Shown here: one piece after another, positions 8,117-17,341 of the stretch
How the letters are laid out: every line of letters starts with the position of its first letter
Position numbering within the stretch: the stretch's first letter is position 1
Source of the DNA: CAG-1138 sp964495385
Lineage (GTDB): Bacteria > Bacillota > Clostridia > Christensenellales > CAG-917
DNA: 64,000 bases
Direction of reading: 5' to 3'
NCBI GenBank assembly: GCA_964495385.1
Contig: CAZBVO010000001.1
Location: 1-64,000 of the forward strand
The notes under the pieces: generated by a model
What the model was told of the DNA's origin: nothing
Seen by the model: only the letters and a program-made list of their open reading frames with translations
Database searches by the model: none
Translations under genes and position numbers: made by a program

Positions 8117-9547
8117 CTATATGTTTTTGCCGTTTTTGCGGATAAGCTCCATTTTGAGGTCGTAAAGTTTGTCCGAAAGGTCAACTTTGTACTCTGCCGG
8201 ATAAAGCATGCGCTTGTATTCCTCGTGGAATTCGGCCATGCTTGCGTCCTCGTGACGGCCTATTTCGTGCAAGTTTGGAAGCTTATAAACCTGCTCGCCG
8301 TTTTTGAAAACGGTTATGCGCAAATCCTTTGCAGTGAAGTTTTCGAGAGTTTTTGAAATCCAATGCTTTTCGGGATGATAGATGGTGAGCGGTTTGGTGT
8401 CGTCGATAACTTCGTCCTCGAGTGCGATAAGGTCGGCTTCGGCCATACCGTCCTTGTTGTAAAGCCTTACAACCTTTTTGAGGCCCGGGTTGGTCATTTT
8501 GACTTTGCTGTCGGACATTTTCATTTTCGGAACCAATTGTCCGTCGTCACCCTCGATTGCGGCAAGTTTGTAAACGCCGCCGAGACTCGGGCAACGGTAA
8601 CTTGTTATAAGCCTTGTTCCTATGCCGTAAATGTCGATTTTCGCACCTTGAATTTGCAAGCTGAGCAAAACGTCTTCGTCGATGTCGCCGGAAGCGAAAA
8701 TTTTGCAATCGGAATGGCCTGCCGCATCCAGCATTTTTCTTGCCTGCTTACTTAAGTAAGCAAGGTCGCCGCTGTCAAGGCGGATTCCCGTAGGTTTGTA
8801 GCCTTTTGCTTTAAGTTCGTCAAACACCTTGATTGCGTTTGGAACGCCGCTTTTTAGAGTGTCGTAGGTGTCGACAAGCAGCAAGCAATTGTCAGGATAA
8901 AGTTCGGCATACGCCCTGAATGCGGACAGTTCGTCCGGGAAACTCATTACCCAAGCATGTGCGTGAGTGCCTTTAACCGCTATGTCGAACATTTGCCCGG
9001 CCAACACGTTGCTGGTGCTTCTGCAACCGCCGATATAAGCCGCTCTTGCGCCGTAAATGCCTGCATCCGGGCCTTGCGCACGGCGCAGACCGAATTCCAA
9101 TATGGTGGAATCCGTGGCGTTTGAAAGCCTACCGGCCTTAGTCGCTATAAGCGTCTGATGATTGAGGATGCACAAAATGGCAGTCTCTATAAGCTGTGCC
9201 TGAAACAGCGGAGCTTTGACCGTCAGCAACGGCTCGAACGGGAACATCACCGTACCTTCCGGAACGGAATAGACGTCGCCGGTGAACTTAAAGTTTTTAA
9301 GCGCAAGCAAAAACTCCTCGTCAAAGCAGTTCAAACCTCTTAAATATTCGATATCCTCGTCGTCGAAATGCAAATTGTTGATATATTCGACCACCTGCTC
9401 CAAACCGGCCGTAACGACGTAGCTGAGTTGCTCGCCGCCGCGATAAAACACGTCGAACACCGACTGTTTGTCGGCCGTACCGCATTTAAGATAGCCGTTC
9501 ATCATGGTGAGTTGATAAAAATCGGTAAGTAAAGTTAAGTTTCTCAT
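8117..9547 (-). CDS. pncB: nicotinate phosphoribosyltransferase
   Basis: 476 residues. It converts nicotinate and PRPP (with ATP) to nicotinate mononucleotide in NAD salvage. Family signs are the N-terminus LLTDFYQLTMMNGY, FRRAQGPD-like LRRAQGPDAGIYGARAAYIGG, GIRLDSGDLAYLSK and the phosphate-binding FASGDIDE. Its ATG overlaps the lgt stop, making galK-lgt-pncB one coupled operon. Confidence 0.95.
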   Translation of the reverse strand: MRNLTLLTDFYQLTMMNGYLKCGTADKQSVFDVFYRGGEQLSYVVTAGLEQVVEYINNLHFDDEDIEYLRGLNCFDEEFLLALKNFKFTGDVYSVPEGTVMFPFEPLLTVKAPLFQAQLIETAILCILNHQTLIATKAGRLSNATDSTILEFGLRRAQGPDAGIYGARAAYIGGCRSTSNVLAGQMFDIAVKGTHAHAWVMSFPDELSAFRAYAELYPDNCLLLVDTYDTLKSGVPNAIKVFDELKAKGYKPTGIRLDSGDLAYLSKQARKMLDAAGHSDCKIFASGDIDEDVLLSLQIQGAKIDIYGIGTRLITSYRCPSLGGVYKLAAIEGDDGQLVPKMKMSDSKVKMTNPGLKKVVRLYNKDGMAEADLIALEDEVIDDTKPLTIYHPEKHWISKTLENFTAKDLRITVFKNGEQVYKLPNLHEIGRHEDASMAEFHEEYKRMLYPAEYKVDLSDKLYDLKMELIRKNGKNI

Positions 9548-10467
9548 ATTTTTTTGCCCTCTACGGCTTTTGCTTCGGCAAGGGCAACCTCCTCTTGTAT
9601 TTGAGTGCGTTTAATTTGCAAAATTCCGTGACGGTAGTGCAACACTCCGCCGACTATGCCTATGACCACGCAAAGCAACATTGCCATCTGCGTAACGCCG
9701 ACGCCGCTTTCCGTAACCACCGCATCCATACGGATAAATTCCATAAAGAACCGTTTGGTGCAATACCAGACAAGATACATAAAAACCGACATTCCGCTGA
9801 CCTTGCTCTTTCGCGTCAACAGGTAGATGACAACCGCACCGATAAGGTTTATGACAAAAGCGTAAAAGAAGGTGGCAAGGTGCCATTCGCCCAGCGCGTC
9901 GATGTAAACGGCAAACGGGAACCATTGCCATTTCGCATTCGTCACCAACGAGCCGTAGGCCTCCTGATTCATGTAGTTGCCCCAACGGCCTATAGCCTGA
10001 CACATCAACAGCACAGGCACGCATATATCGGCCAAAACGCCGAATTTGTATTTATATTTGCGACAGAAAAGCCAGCCGCCCAACAGACCGCCCATAACGC
10101 CGCCTACAATGGTGATGCCGCCTTCCCAAATCGCAAACAGATGTATCAAACTGTTTTCGGGAGTCGAACTGCCGATGCCGCCACGCTTTATCCACTCGGA
10201 AATTCCGAAAGATTTTATCGGAAAATACTCCGGCCTGACCGCAACGTAAACCACACGGGCCATAATCACGGCAAGCGGAATAATGTACAAAAACAGCGTT
10301 ATCATGTCGTCGGAACAAACGCCCCGTTCCTTGCCTATGAGAATCATACAAACAAGGCCCAAAATCATTGCGGACGTGAGAATAAGTCCGTACCATTGAA
10401 CTTCGATTTTACCTATGGTAAACGCCGTGTTGTTCGGCGCCGAAATAAGATAACTTAAAACGCTCAT
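9544..10467 (-). CDS. lgt: prolipoprotein diacylglyceryl transferase
   Basis: 307 residues, about seven membrane segments. It transfers diacylglycerol from phosphatidylglycerol to the lipobox Cys of lipoproteins. The signature GRWGNYMNQEAYG is at 160-172, with Arg161 matching E. coli Arg143. A C-terminal EFIR matches the second essential Arg. The loop that in E. coli carries essential His103 reads IWEGGITIVGG here, with Val121 in the His position. The window encodes several lipoproteins that would be substrates. Start and stop both overlap neighbours (ATGA-type). Confidence 0.94.
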   Translation of the reverse strand: MSVLSYLISAPNNTAFTIGKIEVQWYGLILTSAMILGLVCMILIGKERGVCSDDMITLFLYIIPLAVIMARVVYVAVRPEYFPIKSFGISEWIKRGGIGSSTPENSLIHLFAIWEGGITIVGGVMGGLLGGWLFCRKYKYKFGVLADICVPVLLMCQAIGRWGNYMNQEAYGSLVTNAKWQWFPFAVYIDALGEWHLATFFYAFVINLIGAVVIYLLTRKSKVSGMSVFMYLVWYCTKRFFMEFIRMDAVVTESGVGVTQMAMLLCVVIGIVGGVLHYRHGILQIKRTQIQEEVALAEAKAVEGKKI

Positions 10468-11810
10468 TTGCTACCTCCGAAATGCACTTTTTTAGCCCCG
10501 CTTTTTCTTATTGAGAGGTTGAAAATATTCTTTCCGCAAAAGAAGTTCTCGGTGCCTGAAAGGAACTTTTCGCTGCCTTCTTTGTCGACAAAACACAAAA
10601 CCGTCCCTGCAAAACCGCCTCCGTGAACACGGCACGCCTTAACTGCCGGGTGACGTTTCAGCACAGCAAGCGCAAGCGGTATATTTTGCGCATATTCGTT
10701 AGGATAGCAGTTTTGAAGTTTGTCGTAACTCGATTGGCCGCTTTCGTTTATCATTTGCAAAAACTTGCTTTCGTCGTTGTTTTTAATTGCGTCTACGGCA
10801 TCGTCTACCCTGTGATTTTCCTCGAAAAAGTGCATTGCCCTAAGTATGGAACGCTGAGTGTTGCACTTTGAGGTTCGGGAAGCGACGGCGCTTAGGATAG
10901 GATGCTCGCTCCCTAACTTTTGCCCCGTTTGCTTTTCGGCGTTGAGGCTCATGACCGCACGGTAGAACTCCTCTTCGTCGACTTCTCGCAAAACGTGTTT
11001 CCCGAAGCAGGTTGCCACAAACTCCATCTCCGAACGAATTGCCGCATAATTATCGGTTAGGTCGCTGTGATCGCCTCCGGTGTTTATGACAACGATGTCC
11101 AAATCGTCAAAAGGCAGGTCGTAATTTTTGACTTGCATCGAAGCAGGATCTTTAAAATCGATGTAAACAACGTCGCCCAAAGCAATGGCCGACTGATCCA
11201 AAAGTCCGCACGGTTTGCCGAAATAGCGATTTTCGGCATACTGGCTTGCAACGGCTTTTTCGACGTCGGTAACTTTGCCGCCGTTGTAAAGGTCGTTTAA
11301 AATTTCGGCAACGAGAACCTCAAACGAAGCACTCGAGGAGACGCCGGCACCTTTCATGACGTCGCTGACCATCGTGGCAACAAAACCGCCGACGTTGTAT
11401 CCGTGTTCCTTAAACCAATTGCAAACGCCTTTTACCAATGCAACACTGGTGCCTCGCTCCTCGTCGCAAGCATCCAATTGATCGAGGCGAACGGTCAGCA
11501 TAGGATAACCGCCCGACAAAATTTTGATGCAATTTGAATCGGTTTTAGTGACGCAGGCCAACGTGTCCAAGCTTATTGCCGCGGCAAGAACCTTGCCGTT
11601 GTTGTGGTCGGTATGGTTGCCCAAAAGCTCGATCCTTCCCGGCGACGAATAAAAATCGGCCGAAGAAACGTCAAAGTTTTTTAAGTGCGACTTAAAAAGA
11701 TTTGCATACCTTTTTTGCTGCTTTTGAATATTGTGCCTACTGTACAAACCGTCCACAGCCGAGAAAAATATGTCGTTATTCTCTAAATAAAAGGTCGAAT
11801 CAATTGCCAT
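10464..11810 (-). CDS. galK: galactokinase (GHMP family)
   Basis: 448 residues, longer than the usual ~390. It phosphorylates galactose at C1 in the Leloir pathway. It shows SPGRIELLGNHTDHNNG (~58-74), the ATP loop GAGVSSSASFE, CGLLDQSAIALGD with the catalytic Asp, and HGGGFAGTV near the C-terminus. The sugar-binding motif reads GNHTDHN rather than GEHTDYN, which marks a divergent clade, so another sugar cannot be excluded. Divergent galT supports galactose. Confidence 0.83.
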   Translation of the reverse strand: MAIDSTFYLENNDIFFSAVDGLYSRHNIQKQQKRYANLFKSHLKNFDVSSADFYSSPGRIELLGNHTDHNNGKVLAAAISLDTLACVTKTDSNCIKILSGGYPMLTVRLDQLDACDEERGTSVALVKGVCNWFKEHGYNVGGFVATMVSDVMKGAGVSSSASFEVLVAEILNDLYNGGKVTDVEKAVASQYAENRYFGKPCGLLDQSAIALGDVVYIDFKDPASMQVKNYDLPFDDLDIVVINTGGDHSDLTDNYAAIRSEMEFVATCFGKHVLREVDEEEFYRAVMSLNAEKQTGQKLGSEHPILSAVASRTSKCNTQRSILRAMHFFEENHRVDDAVDAIKNNDESKFLQMINESGQSSYDKLQNCYPNEYAQNIPLALAVLKRHPAVKACRVHGGGFAGTVLCFVDKEGSEKFLSGTENFFCGKNIFNLSIRKSGAKKVHFGGSK

Positions 11811-11845
11811 AACAACCCCCGAAGTGTATAATTATTATCAGTAAA

Positions 11846-11874
11846 ATTATATCACACATATTTTCAAAGAGCAA
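11846..11874 (-). promoter_or_regulatory. SigA-type promoter of galK-lgt-pncB
   Basis: Minus strand TTGCTC, 17-bp spacer, TATAAT, with extended -10 TGA. Start ~30 nt upstream of galK. Confidence 0.8.
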
Positions 11875-11886
11875 CAATAACGTTGC
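11871..11886. promoter_or_regulatory. candidate LacI/GalR-type operator between galK and galT
   Basis: Inverted repeat GCAAC-N6-GTTGC overlapping the -35 of the galK promoter and ~25 nt upstream of galT. Its position suits co-regulation of both genes. No regulator gene lies nearby. Confidence 0.4.
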
Positions 11887-11908
11887 AAATACTTTAAAAG
11901 AGGTTTAT

Positions 11909-13456
11909 ATGCCGAACTCAACCGACCAAAACAAAATAGCAATCGCAATATCCGAACTGATGCTGTACGCCGAAGAAAAGCTTTCGCTGGACGCGGACAA
12001 CAAAATTTACGTCAAAAATCTGTTGCTGGCCGAACTTAAAGTCACCGAACCGCACGGCGAGGTTTCCTCGCATAGACCGATTCAGCAGATACTTGACGAA
12101 TTGACCGATTACGCCGTCGCCGAAGGACTTACAAACGAACAGGACAAACTGCTGTTTGAAACCAAAATAATGGGCATCGTAACGCCGATGCCAAGCGACG
12201 TAATCAAAAAATTCGACGACCTCGCCGCGGACAAAGGCTCGATGGCGGCAACTTCGTTTTTGTTCGATTTGTCCGTTGCAAACAACTATATCCGCAAGTG
12301 CGACATCGACAAAAACATCGGCTGGGACGTACCTACCGACAAAGGCACGGTTAAAATCACAATCAACCTTGCCAAGCCCGAAAAGGACCCTAAAGCCGTT
12401 TTGGCCGCATCCAAAGCTCCGCAAACAAACTACCCTAAATGCCCGCTCTGTCCCGAAAACGTAGGCTGGTGCGGAAATGCCGCAAAACCCGCAAGACAGA
12501 CTTTAAGGGCCATTCCGCTGTTCTTAAACAACGAAAAGTGGTGGTTGCAGTTCAGTCCGTACGTTTATTTCGACAACCATTGCATCTGCTTTTCCGACGA
12601 ACACAGACCGATGAATTTGGACCTGTCGTCCTTTGTGCGCATGACGGAATTTGTGGATTTGTTCCCTCACTACTTCATCGGAAGCAACGCTCCGTTGCCT
12701 ATCGTCGGCGGAAGCATTTTGGCTCACGACCACTACCAAGGCGGCGCAAAGGTTTTGCCTGAAATGCACACCGCTACTCGCAAAAAATTTGTTCATCCGG
12801 ATTTTGAAGGGGCTACCGCAGGCATTGCCGGCTGGTTCAACAGCGTGGTTCGTATCGAAAGCAATAGCGCCGACACCGCCGCAAAACTGGCCAATCACGT
12901 TTTGGAAAAATGGCAAAAATACTCGGACAAAAGCGTGGACGTCGTTTCGCACACCGACAACGTTTTGCACAACACCGTAACCCCTGTTGCCTTAAAAACC
13001 GATGACGGAAAATATCGCTTTGACCTTATTCTCCGCAACAATCGCACCGACGAAAAACATCCGTACGGCATTTTCCACCCTACGGAGGATATGCACAACA
13101 TCAAAAAAGAGGCAATCGGCATAATTGAAGTTATGGGCCTGTTTATTCTTCCGGGCCGACTCAGCCGCGAAGCTCACGAAATCCGCAAATACCTGACCGG
13201 CGAAACACCTTTGGATTTTAAGGCCCTGTCCGATCCGTCCAATCCTCTTTCTAAGCACGTCGGCATGATTGCTCAGCTCGCCAACGACCACGGAATCAAT
13301 ATGGAACCCGACCAAGCAGGCGACGTCATAACCGACTACATCAACAAAACCTGCATCAAAATTTTGGAAACCACCGCAGTGTTTAAAAACAACGAAAAAG
13401 GCCAAAAAGCATTTGACAAATTTATGGCAAAATGCGGCTTCGAAGCCATGGACTGA
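11909..13456 (+). CDS. galT: UDP-glucose-hexose-1-phosphate uridylyltransferase, class II
   Basis: 515 residues, the long Firmicutes-type GalT (the ~350-residue class I enzyme is different). It swaps UMP between UDP-glucose and galactose-1-phosphate. It shows PKCPLCPENVGWCGN, the SPY-rich region QFSPYVYFDNHCICFSDEHRPM, and HDHYQGG-like motif LAHDHYQGGAKVLPEM. SD GAGG precedes the ATG. Divergent from galK; no galE in the window. Confidence 0.95.
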   Translation: MPNSTDQNKIAIAISELMLYAEEKLSLDADNKIYVKNLLLAELKVTEPHGEVSSHRPIQQILDELTDYAVAEGLTNEQDKLLFETKIMGIVTPMPSDVIKKFDDLAADKGSMAATSFLFDLSVANNYIRKCDIDKNIGWDVPTDKGTVKITINLAKPEKDPKAVLAASKAPQTNYPKCPLCPENVGWCGNAAKPARQTLRAIPLFLNNEKWWLQFSPYVYFDNHCICFSDEHRPMNLDLSSFVRMTEFVDLFPHYFIGSNAPLPIVGGSILAHDHYQGGAKVLPEMHTATRKKFVHPDFEGATAGIAGWFNSVVRIESNSADTAAKLANHVLEKWQKYSDKSVDVVSHTDNVLHNTVTPVALKTDDGKYRFDLILRNNRTDEKHPYGIFHPTEDMHNIKKEAIGIIEVMGLFILPGRLSREAHEIRKYLTGETPLDFKALSDPSNPLSKHVGMIAQLANDHGINMEPDQAGDVITDYINKTCIKILETTAVFKNNEKGQKAFDKFMAKCGFEAMD

Positions 13457-13474
13457 CCGTTTAACAAACAAAAT

Positions 13475-13508
13475 AACGCCGCCCCATCAAGGAGCGGCGT
13501 TTGTTTTT
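13475..13508 (+). terminator. terminator of galT (bidirectional with lacZ)
   Basis: AACGCCGC / GCGGCGTT stem with inner CC/GG pairs, then TGTTTTT. The minus strand ends TTATTTTGTTTG, so it can also serve lacZ. A second plus-strand hairpin, ACTGCC-TGA-GGCAGT followed by Ts, lies at 13515-13536. Confidence 0.8.
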
Positions 13509-13534
13509 AGTTCGACTGCCTGAGGCAGTTTTTT

Positions 13535-16500
13535 TTAGTCTTTCACGTCCAAAAGCACTTCGAATTTGTGCTTTCCGCGTTTGATTTTGTATTTCTTTTT
13601 GGTCATTGCCAATGCCGGCACGTCGCCGCCGACGCCTCTTTGCTTGCCGTCGAGATTTACGGTAAGATTGGCGCGCGGTTTCAAAGCGTGCAAGTGCTTT
13701 GCTCCCTCGAGGTCGGCAACGGTGTACGGATAGACGCTGGTTTCAAAGCTGCCCGACAACGCCGAAACGTTCAAAGCAGGTTTGTCCTCGCCTTCCAACC
13801 TAAGCCATTTTACGAAGGTATGGTTGCCGTTTTCTTGCGGATAGAGGTAGTCGTGCCTGAACAGACTTTCCTTGCCGCCGTAAAGCCCGAAGTTTGCGCT
13901 TCTTGCGCGGTCGCAGTAGTTTTCGTGCGGACCTTTGCCCAAAAACGCCATCTTTTCGTAGCCTTCCGCCGTCGTGAAAGTAAATCCGTAGCGAGGCATG
14001 CGGAACAACGGGTTGCGGAAACTCATTTTCATTCCCACTCTGCCGTCGCCGTCAAACGTGTAAACGGTGCGCAAACCTCTGACAAACGGCATATGCCACT
14101 TAACTTTTACGACAAACAAGTTCTCGTTTCGTTCGGTACGGACTTTACCTGCGTGCAAACGTTTTTGCGCCGTGCGGAACAGATAGCTTCCTTTAAGATA
14201 CGACAAAAATTCAGGCACCTGCGGAGTTCTGTCGTTGTCGGTTGCGGCACGCCAGAAATTAGGACGTATTTCGTCGGCAGTCACCTGTTTGTCGCCGCAA
14301 ACTACCGAAAGACCGCCCGTTTTTTTGTCAATGCGATAAAGCATATTGTCGGCAGCGATGCTAATTTCCTTTTTGTTTTCGTTTACCATCGGAAGCACCG
14401 AGCTTTGCTGACGTTTGCTTTCGGAAACGTTTACGATAAACTGTTCGGAAGCGACCGCAAAATTCTCCGGGCACCACTGGGTTGCCTTTGCGGTTTTCAA
14501 AACCACGTTTATGCAACAGGTTTTAGACGTGTCTTCGAAGCGAGGTTTGACGGTGATTTTCGCAATTCCGCCTGCCTTGACGTCCGGAAGAGTTACGTAG
14601 GTGGAAGAGGTTTCGACGCCGTCCTCGGAAAAACCGATATACAGTTTGTAGGCCGAAAGGTCGGCAAACATAAAGTTGTTGATGACCGTCAAAGTTTTTC
14701 CGTCGAGGAAAAAGTCGACCGGTTGGTAAACTTTTTTGACCTCAAACAAAGCCGGATTCGGGCTTCTGTCCGCCCTGACGATGCCGTTGAAGGCAAAGTT
14801 TCCGTCGTTAGGTTTGTCGCCCCAGTCGCCGCCGTACGTCCACTCGGTAACGCCGTCCCTGACGCGCTTTATGCTTTGATCGGCAAAATCCCAGATGTAG
14901 CCGCCGTGAAGCCTGTCGTAGCGTTTAAATTCGTCCATGTAGTCGCCGAAATTGCCCAACGAGTTGCCCATGCAGTGAGCATATTCGCACAAAATGAACG
15001 GTCTGTCTTTGTAATAAGACGGTTTCATAACCGAACCCATCATGTTGTTCCACAACGCCCTGCAATGGATGACCTGCTTGTTTTTACCGATCTTTTTCAT
15101 CTTGGTTTGAACGGTGTACATTTCGCTGTAAAGGTCGCTTGCTTTGAGGCGAGTGTCCGGTTCGTAGTGAATAGGTCGGGAATTGTCGATGCCCAAAACC
15201 GTCTGACGCATAACGTCAAAGGCTCTGCCCGTGCCCGATTCGTTGCCGAGACTCCAAAAAACTATGCTCGGATGGTTTTTGTAGCTGTGAACCATATTGG
15301 TTATGCGGTAAACGCAAGGTGCAATCCATTTCGGATCGGACGCCGGGATGTGTTTTGCCAAGCCGTGCGTTTCGAGGTTGTTTTCGCACATAACCAAAAT
15401 TCCGTAACGGTCGCAAAGGTCGTAAAAACCTCTCGAGTTAGGATAATGGCTGGTTCTGATGCTGTTTATGTTGTTCTGCTTGCACAGAATTATGTCCTTT
15501 TCGGTCAACGAAAGCGGAACCGCATGACCGTATTCAGGATGGAACTCGTGACGGTTGACGCCCTTAATCATATACGGCCTGCCGTTAAGCAAAATGAACG
15601 GACCGCGTTTGGTTTCGTCGTTGTACGGAACTATGCGAACGTTTCTGAAACCGACTTTGAGGATGCGTCTGTCCAGAACTTTTGCGCCCGACGTCAAAAT
15701 GATGTCCAAAGTGTAAAGGTTCGGGAATTCTCCGCTCCATGCCTGAACGTCTTTTACCGTCTTAGCATACTCGACCGATCTTTCGCTGCCGTCTTTCATG
15801 GCAGGCAAATCCGTTTTGGTTTCGCCGATCAAAGTCCCGTCCGGAGCTTTAAGACGGATGATAAGCTTTGCCTCTTCCGAATCCGAACCATTGGCCTTTA
15901 AGGTGATTTTGCTGTTTAAAACACCGGTGGTAAAGTTGTCCTTCAAGTCGGTGCGGTTGTGAACGTCGGCAACGGACAGTTTTGAAACGTAAACGAGATT
16001 TACGTCCCTGAAAATGCCGGCAAGTCGCCACATGTCCTGATCTTCCAAGTAGCTGGACGTGGTAAACTGATAAACCGTGACCGCAAGTTTGTTTTTGCCT
16101 GCTTTAAGGAACTTGGTTATATCGTAACTTACGCTGTCGAAAGTGTCCTCGCTGTAACCGACGAAAAATCCGTTGACGTAAACTTCGCCCGCCTGATTTA
16201 TGCCGCCGAAATCCAAAATAACGTTGTCGGCGGTCGGCTTGTAGTCAAACTCGGTGACGTACAGTCCGCACGGAGCGATGTTCTCGTGGATAAACGGGAT
16301 TTTGCTTTTGCGCTTGGATTCCAAAGGTTTTGGATAGTTGACGTTGGTGTATTGCGGCGTTCCGTAACCTTTTATCTGCCACTCGGAAGGAACCTCGATG
16401 GTTCCGAAATCCTCGTTGGTGTTCTCGGGCAAATAGTATCCTTCCGGAATTTGCAACACGCTGTCGAGATATTTAAATTTCCACAAGCCGTTGAGGCTTA

Positions 16501-16618
16501 CAACCTTTTTTCTGCCCTCGGCGTCATACGGAAAACCTGCACCGTGCGGCTTTAAGGTGTTGACGGAAAATACCGCTACGTCCTTGTAAAAAGGCACAAC
16601 TCTTTTTGCTTTTGCCAT
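13535..16618 (-). CDS. lacZ: beta-galactosidase, GH2 family (LacZ type)
   Basis: 1027 residues from the ATG at 16618, chosen for its SD (AAGGGGG) and start 17 nt after the upstream gene. It hydrolyses lactose to glucose and galactose. GH2 architecture: N-terminal jelly roll (EVPSEWQIKGYGTPQYTN), Ig-like domain, TIM barrel with the acid/base in WSLGNESGTG and the nucleophile in ILCEYAHCMGNSLGN, then C-terminal Bgal small-chain domain. There is no signal peptide, so it is cytoplasmic. It ends the dnaG-rpoD operon, an odd place for a catabolic gene, but converges on galT. Confidence 0.95.
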   Translation of the reverse strand: MAKAKRVVPFYKDVAVFSVNTLKPHGAGFPYDAEGRKKVVSLNGLWKFKYLDSVLQIPEGYYLPENTNEDFGTIEVPSEWQIKGYGTPQYTNVNYPKPLESKRKSKIPFIHENIAPCGLYVTEFDYKPTADNVILDFGGINQAGEVYVNGFFVGYSEDTFDSVSYDITKFLKAGKNKLAVTVYQFTTSSYLEDQDMWRLAGIFRDVNLVYVSKLSVADVHNRTDLKDNFTTGVLNSKITLKANGSDSEEAKLIIRLKAPDGTLIGETKTDLPAMKDGSERSVEYAKTVKDVQAWSGEFPNLYTLDIILTSGAKVLDRRILKVGFRNVRIVPYNDETKRGPFILLNGRPYMIKGVNRHEFHPEYGHAVPLSLTEKDIILCKQNNINSIRTSHYPNSRGFYDLCDRYGILVMCENNLETHGLAKHIPASDPKWIAPCVYRITNMVHSYKNHPSIVFWSLGNESGTGRAFDVMRQTVLGIDNSRPIHYEPDTRLKASDLYSEMYTVQTKMKKIGKNKQVIHCRALWNNMMGSVMKPSYYKDRPFILCEYAHCMGNSLGNFGDYMDEFKRYDRLHGGYIWDFADQSIKRVRDGVTEWTYGGDWGDKPNDGNFAFNGIVRADRSPNPALFEVKKVYQPVDFFLDGKTLTVINNFMFADLSAYKLYIGFSEDGVETSSTYVTLPDVKAGGIAKITVKPRFEDTSKTCCINVVLKTAKATQWCPENFAVASEQFIVNVSESKRQQSSVLPMVNENKKEISIAADNMLYRIDKKTGGLSVVCGDKQVTADEIRPNFWRAATDNDRTPQVPEFLSYLKGSYLFRTAQKRLHAGKVRTERNENLFVVKVKWHMPFVRGLRTVYTFDGDGRVGMKMSFRNPLFRMPRYGFTFTTAEGYEKMAFLGKGPHENYCDRARSANFGLYGGKESLFRHDYLYPQENGNHTFVKWLRLEGEDKPALNVSALSGSFETSVYPYTVADLEGAKHLHALKPRANLTVNLDGKQRGVGGDVPALAMTKKKYKIKRGKHKFEVLLDVKD

Positions 16619-16635
16619 TTTTGCCCCCTTATAAT

Positions 16636-17340
16636 TTATTTTACGAAAATGATTCTGCCGCAGCTTTGACATTCCACGGTATCGCCCGATTTTTGCAACT
16701 TGGAAACGGCGTCGTTTAGAAGCATAACTCCGCAGCCGCAAGCGTTGCGCTTAGGATCGTACTCCACGAATGCCGGAAGTTTTTTGTTGTTGCGGCGTTG
16801 CATGTAAAGCTCCATAACGTCCTCGGGAACGTCCTTTTTGATGTCGGCAAGGCGACGCTTGATTTCCACAACTTCTTGCCCCTTGCTGTCGATAAGAGCT
16901 TTCAATTTTGCGTTGGCTGCGTCCAAATTGCGTCTGCAAACGGCACATTGTTTGACCTTTTCGTCAAAATTTTGCAAAATTTCCTTGATTACGGCTTCGT
17001 TTTTGTCGATGTTGCGTTTGAACGCTTCCACTTCGGCCGACAACTTTGCGGTTTCTTTTTCGTACAGTTCCAATTCGTCGATGCCGGCATCCTCGATGCT
17101 GAGGTGAGCCATATCTTCGATTTGCGATTCGAGTTTTTTAAGTTCTTCTGCCTGACGCTCCGCACTTTTTACCGCTTCGTCCATATCGGCGTTGAGGCGG
17201 ATAAGTCCGCCGGTGTATTCCTTAAAAAGTTCCTTCAGTTTTACGACGGCCTTGTTTTCTTCGCTGGTGTTCACTTCGCGCTCTAATGCGTAAAGACGCT
17301 TGTCGATGTCCTGATAAATCAAAATGCTGTCCAATTTCAT
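16636..17340 (-). CDS. coiled-coil zinc-ribbon protein
   Basis: 234 residues from the ATG at 17340 (MKLDSILIYQDIDKRLY). Residues ~15-160 are charged coiled coil. The end is a four-Cys zinc ribbon (CGCG ... CQSCGR). Members of this C4-type family often sit beside nif3 in Firmicutes and proteobacteria. They may bind nucleic acid, but no function is established. It begins 1 nt after the nif3 stop. Confidence 0.82.
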   Translation of the reverse strand: MKLDSILIYQDIDKRLYALEREVNTSEENKAVVKLKELFKEYTGGLIRLNADMDEAVKSAERQAEELKKLESQIEDMAHLSIEDAGIDELELYEKETAKLSAEVEAFKRNIDKNEAVIKEILQNFDEKVKQCAVCRRNLDAANAKLKALIDSKGQEVVEIKRRLADIKKDVPEDVMELYMQRRNNKKLPAFVEYDPKRNACGCGVMLLNDAVSKLQKSGDTVECQSCGRIIFVK

Positions 17341-17341
17341 T

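Noticed and set aside
13568..15901. 777-codon plus-strand frame opposite lacZ
   Set aside because: The minus strand encodes a full GH2 enzyme with all catalytic motifs. The antisense translation is Phe/Val/Asn/His-rich with no recognisable domain and no SD.
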